The notes: generated by a model not told the origin, from the letters alone. A stretch of DNA of 64,000 nt from Streptomyces fragilis (GCF_003112515.1 NZ_BEVZ01000004.1:744001-808000); one strand, 5' to 3'. Positions 43,348 through 54,623 are shown, counted from the stretch's first letter. A program made the numbers and translations.

Positions 43348-44253
43348 TCAGGTGGGCAGCAGGTGGCCGCGGCGGGAGAGCAGGAACTTCTTGAAGGCGG
43401 CCACCGGCGGGGTGTCGGGGTGGCCGTCGAGCCAGGCGACGCCGATCTCGCGGACCGCCCGCGGCGCGGTGACGGCGAGCTCCGCGACCCCGGGCCGCGG
43501 AAAGGCCGGCGGCGGCAGCAGCGCGACGCCCAGCCCGGCCGCGACCAGCCCGCGCAGCGTCTCGGCCTCCTCGCCCTCGAAGGCGACGCGCGGCCGGAAC
43601 CCGGCCTGCGCGCACAGGTCGTCGGTGATGCGCCGCAGCCCGTAGCCGGTCTCCAGCGTCACGAAGGTCTCCTCCGCCGCCTCCGACAGCCGGATCCGCC
43701 GCCGGGAGGCCAGCCGGTGGTCGGCGGGCACCACCAGCCGCAGCTTCTGCTCGTCGAGGCGGCGGGCCACCAGGTCGGGGGCGTCCGGCACCGGCGAGGT
43801 CAGGCACAGGTCGAGCTCCCCGCGGCGCAGGCCCTCCAGCATCGCCTCGCCGTAGTTCTGCACGAGGCTGAACCGGATCCCCGGGTGATCGGCGCGGAAG
43901 GCGTGGATCAGCCCGGGCACCGTCTCCGCGCCCATGGTGTGCAGGAACCCGAAGGCGACCTTGCCGACCGCCGCGTCGGCGTCCGCGCGGACCTCCTCGG
44001 CGGCCCGCTCCAGGTCGGCCAGCGCCCGCTCCACGGAGGCCAGGAAGGTGCGTCCCGCAGGTGTGAGGGCCACCGTGCGGCCGCGCCGGGCGAAGAGGTC
44101 GACCCCGAGGTCCTCCTCCAGCCGGGCGACGGCCCGGGAGAGCGTCGACTGCGGCACCCGCATCTCCTGCGCGGCCCGCGTGACGTGCTCGTTGCGGGCC
44201 ACGCCCGCGAAGTACGCGAGGCGCGGTACGAGGTTCGTGACGATGTCTTCCAC
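43348..44253 (-). CDS. LysR-family transcriptional regulator
   Basis: 301-aa regulator. N-terminal HTH (AYFAGVARNEHVTRAAQEM, then VPQSTLSRAVARLEEDLG) and a LysR substrate-binding domain (about 90-300). It is divergent from an MFS exporter gene, the usual pattern of control. GTG at 44253 (VEDIVTNLVPRL) is taken as the start; in-frame GTG codons about 17 residues upstream are possible. Confidence 0.9.
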   Translation of the reverse strand: MEDIVTNLVPRLAYFAGVARNEHVTRAAQEMRVPQSTLSRAVARLEEDLGVDLFARRGRTVALTPAGRTFLASVERALADLERAAEEVRADADAAVGKVAFGFLHTMGAETVPGLIHAFRADHPGIRFSLVQNYGEAMLEGLRRGELDLCLTSPVPDAPDLVARRLDEQKLRLVVPADHRLASRRRIRLSEAAEETFVTLETGYGLRRITDDLCAQAGFRPRVAFEGEEAETLRGLVAAGLGVALLPPPAFPRPGVAELAVTAPRAVREIGVAWLDGHPDTPPVAAFKKFLLSRRGHLLPT

Positions 44254-44352
44254 GTCACCGGTCCGTGACAGCCACTCCTGTGAGCTCTGCTGATGCACCA
44301 CGGGAACGATTATGGCCAGTCCGTGCATTGGACGGATGAGCGGGGCGGTTCG

Positions 44353-44358
44353 TACGGT
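44353..44358 (+). promoter_or_regulatory. -10 hexamer of the MFS gene, leaderless start
   Basis: TACGGT six bases before the ATG at 44365; TTGGAC at 44328-44333 may be the -35 (19-nt spacer). Confidence 0.5.
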
Positions 44359-44364
44359 CGAACC

Positions 44365-45648
44365 ATGCCTGCTGCCAGTACCGGGGCGTCCACCCGCGTG
44401 GGCGCCGCGACCCCCGTCCCCGCTCCGCCCGCCGCCACCGCCTCCCCGGACACCCGGGTCGACGTCGGCACCCCCGCCTACCGCCGGATGAGCCTGGCGC
44501 TCTTCCTCGCCGGGGTCGCGACCTTCGCCCTCCTCTACTCCACGCAGGCACTCCTCCCCCTGATCTCCGCCGACTACGGCTCCACCGTCAGCGACGTGTC
44601 CTGGACGGTGGCCGCCGCGACCGGCGGCCTCGCGCTGTTCGTCATCCCGATGAGCGCGCTCTCCGAACGGTTCGGGCGCCGCGCCACGATGACCGGAGCG
44701 GTCGCCGTGGCGGTCGGCGTCGGACTGCTGGTGCCCTTCGCGCCCTCGCTCGGGGTGCTGGTGGCGCTGCGCGCGGTGCAGGGCGCGGCCCTGGCGGGGC
44801 TGCCCGCCTCGGCGACCGCGTACCTGGCGGAGGAGGTGCGGCCGCGGGCACTGATCACCGCGGTCGGGCTGTACGTGGCCGGCAACAGCGTCGGCGGCAT
44901 GAGCGGCCGGGTGCTGAGCGGCTGGGTCGCGCAGGAGTGGGGCTGGCGGGTGGCCCTGGCGGTGCTGGGCGTGCTGGCGGTGGCCTGCGCGGTGGCGTTC
45001 CGCCTGCTGCTGCCGGAGCCGAAGCACTTCACCCGCGGCTCGCTGCGGCCCGGCGTGGTCGCCCGCACGGTGCGCGACCACCTGGCGAACCCGCTGCTGC
45101 GGCGGCTGTACGCGATCGGCGCGCTGTTCATGACGGTGTTCGGCGGCGTGTACACGGTGATCGGCTACCGGCTGACCGAGGAGCCGTTCTCCCTGCCGCA
45201 GGGCGTGGTCGGCTCCGTCTTCCTGGTCTACCTGGTCGGGACGGTGTCCGCGTCCGCCTCCGGGCGGCTGGTCGCCCGGTTCGGCCGCCGGGGCACGCTG
45301 TACCTGTCCGGCGCGCTGACGGCGGGGGGCCTGCTGGTCTCGCTCGCCGACCGGCTGCCCCTGATCCTGCTGGGCCTGGTGCTGGTGACCGGCGGGTTCT
45401 TCGCCGGCCACTCGGCGGCCTCCTCCGCGGTCAGCCAGGCCGCGCAGCACGGCCGCGCCCAGGCGGCGGCGCTGTACCAGTCCGCGTACTACATCGGCTC
45501 CAGCGTGGGCTCGACCCTGGGCGCGGTGGCCTTCCACGCGGCGGGCTGGGGCGGCACGGTGGCCGTGGGGCTGCTGGCCGTGGCCGGTGTCGCGGCGATC
45601 ACCCTGCTGGGCACCCTGGCGGCCCGCCGGCCGGCCCCGGCGGCCTGA
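44365..45648 (+). CDS. MFS transporter
   Basis: 427-aa major facilitator with 12 predicted helices and an Ala/Pro-rich N-terminal tail of about 40 residues. The loop 2-3 motif is SERFGRRATM and the mirrored ARFGRRGTLY opens the second half. The YSTQALLPLIS and GGVYTVIGYRL segments resemble YnfM-type drug/arabinose exporters. Probably controlled by the divergent LysR protein; substrate unknown. Confidence 0.91.
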   Translation: MPAASTGASTRVGAATPVPAPPAATASPDTRVDVGTPAYRRMSLALFLAGVATFALLYSTQALLPLISADYGSTVSDVSWTVAAATGGLALFVIPMSALSERFGRRATMTGAVAVAVGVGLLVPFAPSLGVLVALRAVQGAALAGLPASATAYLAEEVRPRALITAVGLYVAGNSVGGMSGRVLSGWVAQEWGWRVALAVLGVLAVACAVAFRLLLPEPKHFTRGSLRPGVVARTVRDHLANPLLRRLYAIGALFMTVFGGVYTVIGYRLTEEPFSLPQGVVGSVFLVYLVGTVSASASGRLVARFGRRGTLYLSGALTAGGLLVSLADRLPLILLGLVLVTGGFFAGHSAASSAVSQAAQHGRAQAAALYQSAYYIGSSVGSTLGAVAFHAAGWGGTVAVGLLAVAGVAAITLLGTLAARRPAPAA

Positions 45649-45771
45649 CGCCGCCTCGCCCCCGCACGGGCGCCCCACCTGCGACTTCCCCGGTCCCGCA
45701 GGACGTTGTCGGTGGGCTGCGGTAGCTTCCGAAGTGCTGCACGCGACAGGCGTACCGAGGGGCGGGTTGCC

Positions 45772-46797
45772 ATGACCGACGTATCCACAGCGACCGGGGC
45801 GGCCGCGTCAGAGGCGGCCATGGAGAGCTACCGCAGGGAGCTCACCGGCTACTGCTACCGCATGCTCGGCTCGTCCTTCGAGGCCGAGGACGCGGTGCAG
45901 GACACGATGATCCGCGCCTGGCGCAGCCGGGAGAAGTTCGAGGGGCGCTCCAGCCTCCGCTCCTGGCTCTACCGGATCGCCACCAACGTCTGCCTGGACA
46001 TGCTGTCGGCCGGCAACAAGCGGGCCAGGCCGGTCGACCTGTCCGCCGCCACGCCGCTGGCGCAGGCCGCGCTGACCCCGCGCCCCGACCACACCTGGCT
46101 GGAGCCGGCCCCGGACTCCCGGGTGCTGCCGGACCTCACCGACCCCGCCGAGCAGGCCGTCGCCAAGGAGTCGGTGCGGCTCGCCTTCATGGCGGCGCTG
46201 CAGGACCTGCCGCCCAAGCAGCGCGTGGTGCTGATCCTGCGCGAGGTGCTGGCCTGGCGGGCGAGCGAGGTCGCCGAGCTGCTGGACACCTCGGTGGCGT
46301 CGGTCAACAGCGCCCTGCAGCGGGCCCGGGCCACCCTCGCCGAGCGCGGCGGGGAACGGCAGGGCGAGGTGTCCGACCCGCTGGACGAGGAGCAGCAGAA
46401 GCTCCTGGAGCGCTACGTCGCCGCCTTCGAGGGCTACGACATGGCCGCGCTGACGGCGCTGCTCCACGAGGACGCCATCATGACCATGCCGCCGTTCGAC
46501 CTGTGGCTGCTGGGTCCCTCGGACATGACCGGATTCATGACCACGGCCGGCGCGGGCTGCGCGGGCTCGAAGCTGCTCCCGGTGGAGGTCAACGGCCTGC
46601 CGGGGTACGCCCACTACAAGCCCGACCCGGAGCGCGGCGGGTACACCCCGTGGGCGGTGCAGGTGCTGGAGGTGTCAGAGGGGCGGATCGCCGCGATGCA
46701 CTGTTTCCTCGACACGCAGCGCTTCTTCCCGCTGTTCGGTCTCGCCGGGCGCCTCGACGCCGACGGTCAGCCCGACGAGGCCGAGCAGGGCGAGTAG
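45772..46797 (+). CDS. ECF-type sigma factor with C-terminal SnoaL-like domain
   Basis: 341-aa sigma factor. Region 2 (YCYRMLGSSFEAEDAVQDTM, WRSREKFEGRSSLRSWLYRIATN given as SSLRSWLYRIATN) and region 4 (LPPKQRVVLILREVLAW, ASEVAELLDTSVASVNSAL) are complete. Residues about 215-330 form a SnoaL/NTF2-like domain (LLERYVAAFEGYDMAALTAL, MPPFDLWLLG). Sigma factors with this tail (SigG/SigJ-like) are controlled by it rather than by a classical anti-sigma factor. The 3' end overlaps the convergent STAS gene by 123 bp. Confidence 0.91.
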   Translation: MTDVSTATGAAASEAAMESYRRELTGYCYRMLGSSFEAEDAVQDTMIRAWRSREKFEGRSSLRSWLYRIATNVCLDMLSAGNKRARPVDLSAATPLAQAALTPRPDHTWLEPAPDSRVLPDLTDPAEQAVAKESVRLAFMAALQDLPPKQRVVLILREVLAWRASEVAELLDTSVASVNSALQRARATLAERGGERQGEVSDPLDEEQQKLLERYVAAFEGYDMAALTALLHEDAIMTMPPFDLWLLGPSDMTGFMTTAGAGCAGSKLLPVEVNGLPGYAHYKPDPERGGYTPWAVQVLEVSEGRIAAMHCFLDTQRFFPLFGLAGRLDADGQPDEAEQGE

Positions 46798-47031
46798 CGC
46801 CGGGTCGGGGCCGCGCAGCAGCACGCGGCCCCCGGCCCGCCGGGCGGTGAGCATCAGGCGGGCGATCAGGTCGACGGTGCCGAGCGAGGGGCGCCGCACC
46901 CCGCGGACGTCGCAGGCCACCACGGCCGCGCCCGCGGCCAGTCCCTCCCGCGCGGCGTCGCACAGCCGCGCGGCCCCGTCCCTTCCGACAGGCCCGTCCG
47001 GCACGAGCACCACCACTTCCGGGTCCCTCAT
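46675..47031 (-). CDS. STAS-domain protein (anti-sigma factor antagonist-like)
   Basis: 118-aa protein. Residues 1-95 fit a STAS fold: VVVLVPDGPVGRDG, ACDVRGVRRPSLGTVDLIARL and GGRVLLRGPDPALLALL. A serine lies where antagonists are phosphorylated (RRPSLG). The last 25 residues are coded opposite the end of the sigma-factor gene. It is divergent from the SpoIIE-type phosphatase, the enzyme class that reactivates such antagonists, which supports it as real. Confidence 0.78.
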   Translation of the reverse strand: MRDPEVVVLVPDGPVGRDGAARLCDAAREGLAAGAAVVACDVRGVRRPSLGTVDLIARLMLTARRAGGRVLLRGPDPALLALLGLVGLTVGVEAPGETEQREEALRVEETVHRGDPPL

Positions 47032-47175
47032 GTCCGGGTAGACCGGAGGCGGGCGCCGGACTCATCGGCGCGGGGCGCCCCGCTCCCGGGGGAACCGTTG
47101 CTCCGTCTGCGTCCCGGCCGGTGGGGCCGTGGCCCGCGGGGTGTGAGGGTGGGGGCGACGGAGGGAGACGATGTC

Positions 47176-48386
47176 GTGACGGACGTTCCCGACCAGCCGG
47201 CGGCCCAGGGTTTGGACGAGCGGTTGCTGGAGACGATGCTCGCGGACGTCCACGCGATCATCCCCTACCAGCTGCCCGGGCTGGTGGAGCGCTGCGCCCG
47301 GGCGATGGGCCTGAGCGGAGCGGCCGTCTACCTGGTCGACCTGCAGCAGCGCGTCCTGGTGCCGCTCGACGAGCAGGACGCCCCGCTGCCGGTGGACGAC
47401 AGCAAGGCCGGCTGGGCCTACCGCACGGTCTCGCTGCGGCTCGAGGACGACAACGGCGACCTGATGGTCTGGGTGCCCCTGGTCGACGGGGCCGAACGGC
47501 TCGGCGTGCTGGGGGTGCGGGCGTCGACGATGGACGCGGTGCGGCTGCGCCGGTGCCGCCTGCTGGCCCACACGCTGTCCATGGTGGTCACCACCAAGCG
47601 GACCTACAGCGACTGGTTCGTGGCCCGTACCCGCACCCGCACCATGCACGCGCACACCGAGATGCTGCGCGCCTTCCTGCCGCCCCGCAGCATCGGCACC
47701 ACCTCGGTGATCTCCACCGGGGTGCTGGAGCCGGCCTACGACCTGGGCGGGGACGCCTTCGACCACTCGCTGACCCGCAACATCCTGCACGCGGGCATCT
47801 TCGACTCCATGGGCCACGACCTGGCGTCCGGCCTGACCACGGCGGTGGCGCTGGCGTGCTGCCGCAACGCCCGCCGTTCCCCGCGGACCTGCCCGAGATG
47901 GTGGAATCCGTCGACCAGGCCCTCGCCCGGTGGCTCCCCGACCAGTTCTGCACCGGCGTCGTGTGCCAGCTGGACGCCGAGACCGGGGTGCTGCGCTGGG
48001 TCAACTGCGGTCACCCCGCCCCCCTGCTGATCCGCGGCCAGCGCGTGCTCCCCAGGGCGCTGGGCTGCCCGCCGGAGCCGCCCATGGGCCTGCACGGGCT
48101 GCTCGGCCCCGCCACCACCCGCACGGTGAACGAAACGGTCCTGCGGCCCGGCGACCGGGTGCTGCTGTACACCGACGGCGTCGTCGAGGCCCGCCGGGGC
48201 GGCGACGAGTTCGGGCTCGAGCGGTTCGCCGACTTCATCATCCGGTCCGCGGCCGGCGGTCAGCAGCCCGCGGAGACCCTGCGGCTGCTCATCCACGACA
48301 TCCTCGACCACCACAGCAACAGGCTGACCGACGACGCCACCATCCTGATGGTGGAGTGGCGGCCCCGGCCCGCCTCGTCGGGTTGA
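47176..48386 (+). pseudogene. GAF-SpoIIE (PP2C-type) serine phosphatase, frameshifted
   Basis: The first part (47176 to about 47880) encodes a GAF domain (LPGLVERCARAMGLSGAAVY, GWAYRTVS) and the start of a SpoIIE phosphatase (PAYDLGGDAFDH, IFDSMGHDLASGL, CRNARRS). The remainder (DLPEMVESVDQ, WVNCGHPAPLL, LYTDGVVEARRGG, DDATILMVEW) is in another frame. The switch is at the C-run 47879-47882; adding one C, or removing two, restores a normal protein of about 404 aa. It could be a sequencing error, a real mutation or phase variation. GTG start with GGAGGGAG upstream. Confidence 0.88.
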
Positions 48387-48414
48387 GGCGGGCGGGGCCG
48401 CACCGGCGGCCTCG

Positions 48415-49692
48415 TCAGCCGATGCGCTCCAGGACCACCGGCGGGGCGGTGAAGTCCGTGCCCGCGGCGGCGACGTCGTACGCGTCCCGCAGGGACTCCA
48501 GGGCGTACGGGAAGCGCTCCGGGGTGTCGGTGTGCAGCGTCATCAGCGGGGCGCCCGCGGTGACGGTGTCGCCCGGCTTCGCGTGCAGCTCGACGCCGGC
48601 GGCGGCCTGCACCGGGTCCTCCTTGCGGGCGCGGCCCGCGCCCAGGCGCCAGGCGGCGATGCCGACGGCGTAGGCGTCCAGGCGGGTCAGCACACCGGAG
48701 GACGGGGCGGTGACGACGTGCTGCTCGCGGGAGGTGGGCAGCGCGGCGTCCGGGTCGCCGCCCTGGGCGCGGATCATGCGGCGCCAGGCGTCCATCGCGG
48801 AGCCGTCGGCGAGCGCCTTGGCCGGGTCGGCGTCGGGGAGTCCGGCCGCGGCGAGCATCTCGCGGGCCAGGGCGAGGGTCAGCTCTACGACGTCGGAGGG
48901 ACCGCCGCCGGCCAGCACCTCGACGGACTCGCGGACCTCGAGCGCGTTGCCGGCGGTGAGGCCGAGCGGGGTGGACATGTCGGTGAGCAGCGCGACCGTG
49001 TTCACGCCGTGGTCGCGGCCCAGGCCGACCATGGTGGTGGCCAGCTCACGGGCGTCGTCCAGGGTCTTCATGAACGCGCCGGAGCCGACCTTGACGTCCA
49101 GGACCAGGGCGCCGGTTCCCTCGGCGATCTTCTTGGACATGATCGAGGAGGCGATCAGCGGGATGGCCTCCACGGTGCCGGTGACGTCGCGCAGCGCGTA
49201 GAGCTTGCGGTCGGCCGGGGCGAGGCCCTCGCCGGCGGCGCAGATCACGGCGCCGACGTCGTCGAGGACGGCGAGCATCTCCTCGTTGGACAGCGAGGCT
49301 CGCCAGCCGGGAATCGACTCCAGCTTGTCGAGGGTGCCGCCGGTGTGGCCGAGGCCGCGGCCGGAGAGCTGCGGGACGGCCGCGCCGCAGGCGGCGACCA
49401 GCGGCGCGAGCGGGAGGGTGATCTTGTCGCCGACACCGCCGGTGGAGTGCTTGTCGGCGGTGGGGCGGGAGAGGGAGGAGAAGTCCATCCGCTCGCCGGA
49501 GGCGATCATGGCGGCGGTCCAGCGGGCGATCTCGCGGCGGTTCATGCCGTTGAGGAGGATCGCCATGTTGAGGGCGGCCATCTGGTAGTCGGCGACCTCG
49601 CCGCGGGTGTAGGCGTCGACGACCCAGTCGATCTGCTCGTCGGTCAGCTCCGCGCGGTCGCGCTTGGCTCGGATGACGGTGATGGCGTCCAT
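48415..49692 (-). CDS. deoA: thymidine phosphorylase
   Basis: 425-aa pyrimidine nucleoside phosphorylase. Signature SGRGLGHTGGTLDKLE; KHSTGGVGDK binds phosphate; SSIMSKKIAEG and DVKVGSGAFMK follow; the C-terminal domain has HAKPGDTV. It splits thymidine and deoxyuridine to base and deoxyribose-1-phosphate, which the mutase and DeoC degrade. Last gene of the nucleoside transporter operon, 101 bp after cdd. The longer open frame upstream is not coding. Confidence 0.96.
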   Translation of the reverse strand: MDAITVIRAKRDRAELTDEQIDWVVDAYTRGEVADYQMAALNMAILLNGMNRREIARWTAAMIASGERMDFSSLSRPTADKHSTGGVGDKITLPLAPLVAACGAAVPQLSGRGLGHTGGTLDKLESIPGWRASLSNEEMLAVLDDVGAVICAAGEGLAPADRKLYALRDVTGTVEAIPLIASSIMSKKIAEGTGALVLDVKVGSGAFMKTLDDARELATTMVGLGRDHGVNTVALLTDMSTPLGLTAGNALEVRESVEVLAGGGPSDVVELTLALAREMLAAAGLPDADPAKALADGSAMDAWRRMIRAQGGDPDAALPTSREQHVVTAPSSGVLTRLDAYAVGIAAWRLGAGRARKEDPVQAAAGVELHAKPGDTVTAGAPLMTLHTDTPERFPYALESLRDAYDVAAAGTDFTAPPVVLERIG

Positions 49693-49746
49693 GGGACGGC
49701 CCCTTCTTCGCTTCGTTGCGGTGATCTTGCCGGCGGGCCGGCCGCC

Positions 49747-49786
49747 CGTCGCCGGGGCGCGGAGGGGATCCGCGCCCCCGGCGACG
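49747..49786 (-). terminator. hairpin in the cdd-deoA gap
   Basis: About 15-bp stem (CGTCGCCGGGG-CGCG with its complement, one bulged base) just after the cdd stop. It could reduce read-through into deoA or stabilise the upstream mRNA. Confidence 0.55.
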
Positions 49787-49793
49787 AGGGGGG

Positions 49794-50222
49794 TCAGGCC
49801 CCGGGGCCCTGGTGGAGGTGGCCCGGGCCGAAGGCCTGGGGGAGCATGGCGGACAGCGGCAGGACGCCCTCGGGGGTCTCCAGCAGGAGCTCGGCGCCGC
49901 CGAACTCGAAGAGGAGCTGCCGGCACCGTCCGCACGGGACGAGCACGGCGCCCTCGCCGTCGACGCACGTGAAGTGGGTCAGCCGCCCGCCTCCGGTGCG
50001 CTGCAGCTCCGACACCAGCCCGCACTCCGCGCACAGGCCGATGCCGTAGGAGGCGTTCTCCACGTTGCAGCCGGAGACCACCCGGCCGTCGTCCACGCGG
50101 GCGGCGACGCCGACCGGGTAGCCCGAGTACGGGGCGTAGGCGCGGGTCATCGCCTCGTGTGCCACCGCCCGCAGGGCGTCCCAGTCGAACGCGCCGCCCG
50201 CCGCGGCCGTCGTGCCCGTCAT
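49794..50222 (-). CDS. cdd: cytidine deaminase
   Basis: 142-aa homotetrameric-type enzyme converting (deoxy)cytidine to (deoxy)uridine. Zinc site: GCNVENASYG (Cys and proton-shuttling Glu) and PCGRCRQ. RAYAPYSGYPVGVAA is the substrate-binding start. Its ATG overlaps the stop of the upstream permease (ATGA). Start MTGTTAAAGG. Confidence 0.95.
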   Translation of the reverse strand: MTGTTAAAGGAFDWDALRAVAHEAMTRAYAPYSGYPVGVAARVDDGRVVSGCNVENASYGIGLCAECGLVSELQRTGGGRLTHFTCVDGEGAVLVPCGRCRQLLFEFGGAELLLETPEGVLPLSAMLPQAFGPGHLHQGPGA

Positions 50223-51484
50223 CCGCCCTGGCCCTTGCGGTACGGCAGGCCGTCCGCCTTCGGCATCCTCAGGTGCTGCGCGGACAGCGAGAGCACCAGG
50301 AGGGTGACGATGTACGGGCTGGCGGTCACCAGCTGGGACGGCACCTCGGAGGTGTTCGCGTACCAGAGGTAGGTCGCCGCGGCGACCACCGCGGTGATCA
50401 GGGCCGGCAGGTAGCGCCTGCGCCAGGCCAGGTAGAGCGCGCCGGCCAGCAGCAGGAGCGCCACCAGGAGCAGCAGCGCGTGCACGTTGCTGGTGCCGCC
50501 GCGCAGGTTGAGGCTGTCGGTGTAGCCGAACAGGCCCGCGCCGAGGGCCAGCCCGCCCGGCATCCAGTTGCCGAAGATCATCGCGGCCAGACCGATGTAA
50601 CCGCGGCCGGCCGTCTGCCCGTCGAGGTAGACGTTGGACGCCACGATCGACAGGAAGGCGCCGCCCATGCCGGCGAAGCCGCCCGAGATGATCACGGCGA
50701 TGTACTTGTACTTGTAGACGTTCACGCCCAGCGACTCGGCGGCCACCGGGTTCTCGCCGCACGAGCGCAGCCGCAGGCCGAAGGCGGTGCGCCACAGCAC
50801 GAACCAGCTCAGCGGGACCAGCGCCACCGCGACCACGGTCAGCGGCGACAGGTTGGTGATGGCGCCGCCGAGCAGACCCGCCACGTCGGAGATCACGAAC
50901 CAGTGCTTCTGGTTGAGCGTGACCAGCAGGTCGGACAGCCCCGGGACGTCGAAGGTTCCCAGCGACTCGATCGGCGGGGACTGCTTGGAGGAGCCCTGCG
51001 GCACGCCCTCGAAGGTGTACTTCGACAGGTACCGGGCCAGGCCCAGCGCCAGGATGTTCAGCGCCACACCGGAGACGATGTGGTTGACGTTGAAGGTGAC
51101 GGTGGCGATGGCGTGCAGCACGCCGCCGATGCAGCCGCCGAGGATGCCGAAGGCCACACCGACCCACGGGCCCCACTGGTAGCCGGCCCAGGCGCCGAAC
51201 CAGGTGCCGAGGATCATCATGCCCTCGAGGCCGATGTTGACCACGCCGGCCCGCTCGGCCCACAGGCCGCCGAGTCCGGCCAGGCCGATCGGCACGGCCA
51301 GGCGCAGCGCGGTGGACATCTGGCCGGTGGACGTGATGCCGTTCGCGCCGGTGATCAGGCGGACGACGGAGACCAGGACGAGGGCCCCGGCGATCAGCAG
51401 CAGCACCACGGGCAGCGACATCCGGCGGCGGCCGGGCTTCGCGGCCTGCGCGGGCCGGGACTTGGCGACGGTCGCGGTACTCAT
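50219..51484 (-). CDS. nucleoside ABC transporter permease (YufQ-like)
   Basis: 421-aa permease with about ten helices. MSLPVVLLLIAGAL begins the first; WAERAGVVNIGLEGMM is the conserved loop of nucleoside/sugar permeases, and SCGENPVAAESLGV is the EAA-like contact with the ATPase. It pairs with the next gene upstream; both ends overlap neighbours by ATGA (permease 1 before it, cdd after it). Confidence 0.93.
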   Translation of the reverse strand: MSTATVAKSRPAQAAKPGRRRMSLPVVLLLIAGALVLVSVVRLITGANGITSTGQMSTALRLAVPIGLAGLGGLWAERAGVVNIGLEGMMILGTWFGAWAGYQWGPWVGVAFGILGGCIGGVLHAIATVTFNVNHIVSGVALNILALGLARYLSKYTFEGVPQGSSKQSPPIESLGTFDVPGLSDLLVTLNQKHWFVISDVAGLLGGAITNLSPLTVVAVALVPLSWFVLWRTAFGLRLRSCGENPVAAESLGVNVYKYKYIAVIISGGFAGMGGAFLSIVASNVYLDGQTAGRGYIGLAAMIFGNWMPGGLALGAGLFGYTDSLNLRGGTSNVHALLLLVALLLLAGALYLAWRRRYLPALITAVVAAATYLWYANTSEVPSQLVTASPYIVTLLVLSLSAQHLRMPKADGLPYRKGQGG

Positions 51485-52619
51485 CGGGCCGCCACCTCCT
51501 TCTCGGTCTTGTCACCCTTGACGGACTTGCCGGCGGCGGACGCCGCGGCAGCGGCGAGCTCCTCGCCGACGCGCTTCTGCTGGCGGCGCAGACCCCAGAC
51601 GCGGACGACCTCGTAGGAGATGACGACCGCGAACACGATCAGGCCCTGCATGATCGTGGCGATCTCCTTCTCGTAGTCGTAGAAGTCGAGCTCCTGGGAC
51701 GCCTTGTCGAGGAAGGCCCACAGCAGCGCCGCGAACGCGATGCCGCCGGGGTGGTTGCGGCCCAGCAGGGCGATGCCGATCGCGGTGAAGCCGAGACCGG
51801 CCGGGAAGCTGAGGCCGTAGGTGTGCGCGTCGCCGAGCAGCAGCGGCAGGCCGGAGAGGCCGGCCACGCCGCCGGAGATCAGCATGGCGGTGAGCGTCAT
51901 CCGCTTGGCGTCGACGCCGGAGGCCGCGGCGGCCTCCGGGGACGCGCCCGAGGCGCGCAGGTCGAAGCCGAAGCGGGTGCGGTTGAGGACCAGCCAGTAC
52001 AGGACGCCCAGGAGCACGGCGAGGAAGATCAGGCCGTAGAGCTCGCCGGTGTCGGCGCCCAGGCTGATGCCCGGGATCCAGCCGGAGGGGTGCATCTCGC
52101 CGGTCGTCATGTTGTTGCCGGACTGCACGCCCCAGGTGTCCTTCTGGGTCAGGTACAGGATCAGCGCGGTGGCGATCGAGTTCAGCATGATCGTCGCGAC
52201 GACCTCGCTGACGCCGCGGGTCACCTTCAGCAGGCCCGCGATGCCGGCCCAGAAGGCGCCGGTGCACACCGCGACCAGCAGCAGCAGGGGGACCTGCAGG
52301 GCCGCCGGCAGCGCCACGTGGGCGCCGACCACGGCGGTCACCATGGCGGCGAGGCGGTACTGGCCGTCGACGCCGATGTTGAACAGGTTCATCCGGAAGC
52401 CGAGGGCGACGGCCAGGGCGGCGATGTAGTACAGCGACGCCTGGTTGACGATCAGCACCTGGACGTCGGAGAAGCCGATCTGCTCGGCCATGATGACGTA
52501 CGGCTCGATGGGGTTGCGGCCGGAGACCAGCAGCACCACCGAGGTCAGCAGGATCGCCGCGACCAGGGCCATGACCGGCCCCGCCACGGCCAGGAGCACC
52601 CGCTCCTTGTCGAACTTCT

Positions 52620-52623
<4 letters not shown>
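51481..52623 (-). CDS. nucleoside ABC transporter permease (YufP-like)
   Basis: 380-aa permease, about nine helices. The conserved loop is GFRMNLFNIGVDGQYRLAA; the ATPase contact is ASGASPEAAAASGV. The C-terminal tail is Lys/Glu-rich (GKSVKGDKTEKEV). It starts within the stop of the ATPase gene (ATGA overlap), so subunit synthesis is coupled. Confidence 0.93.
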
Positions 52624-54245
<1,622 letters not shown>

Positions 54246-54468
54246 TCCTCTAAGAAAAACCTGGGGGAGAAGGGCGTCCGCCGCGAGCTGCGCCCGGCGC
54301 CCCTGCCGTTCCGGGTGGCCACGGCCCGGAGCCGGGGGCCGATGGCTGCCCGCCTGTCCGTTCCGCGGCTGTCACGCTGTCACGCTGCCATTGCAGCGCT
54401 CTTTTGGCCATGCCTCCCGAACCCGTACTGCAGGGGAGGCTTACCGCGTTTGATGTCGCGCGCCAGAG

Positions 54469-54480
54469 TAACGCGCGTAG
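54469..54480. promoter_or_regulatory. nucleoside-salvage operator, ABC operon
   Basis: On the minus strand CTACGCGCGTTA followed by CTCT: half of the palindrome is intact and the other half reads GCGTTA. TTACTCT overlapping it may be the -10. The 378-bp space 54246-54623 holds this site, the BMP-gene terminator and nothing else recognisable. Confidence 0.65.
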
Positions 54481-54571
54481 ATGTGTCGGAGAAACGGTCC
54501 GGGGGGTGCGATGGAGCACCTTCCGGAAGTCGACCGGCCCGGAGACCGGCCCGGCCCCGACGCGGGTGACA

Positions 54572-54608
54572 GCGCTGCGCCCCTCACCGGGGGCGAGGGG
54601 CGCAGCGC
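54572..54608 (-). terminator. terminator hairpin of the BMP lipoprotein gene
   Basis: Perfect 14-bp stem GCGCTGCGCCCCTC / GAGGGGCGCAGCGC with a 9-nt loop, 15 bp beyond the stop on the minus strand. Confidence 0.75.
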
Positions 54609-54623
54609 ACGGCATCCCTGGGG

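Noticed and set aside
48011..48241. short minus-strand frame inside the phosphatase
   Set aside because: Antisense to the conserved SpoIIE C-terminal half.
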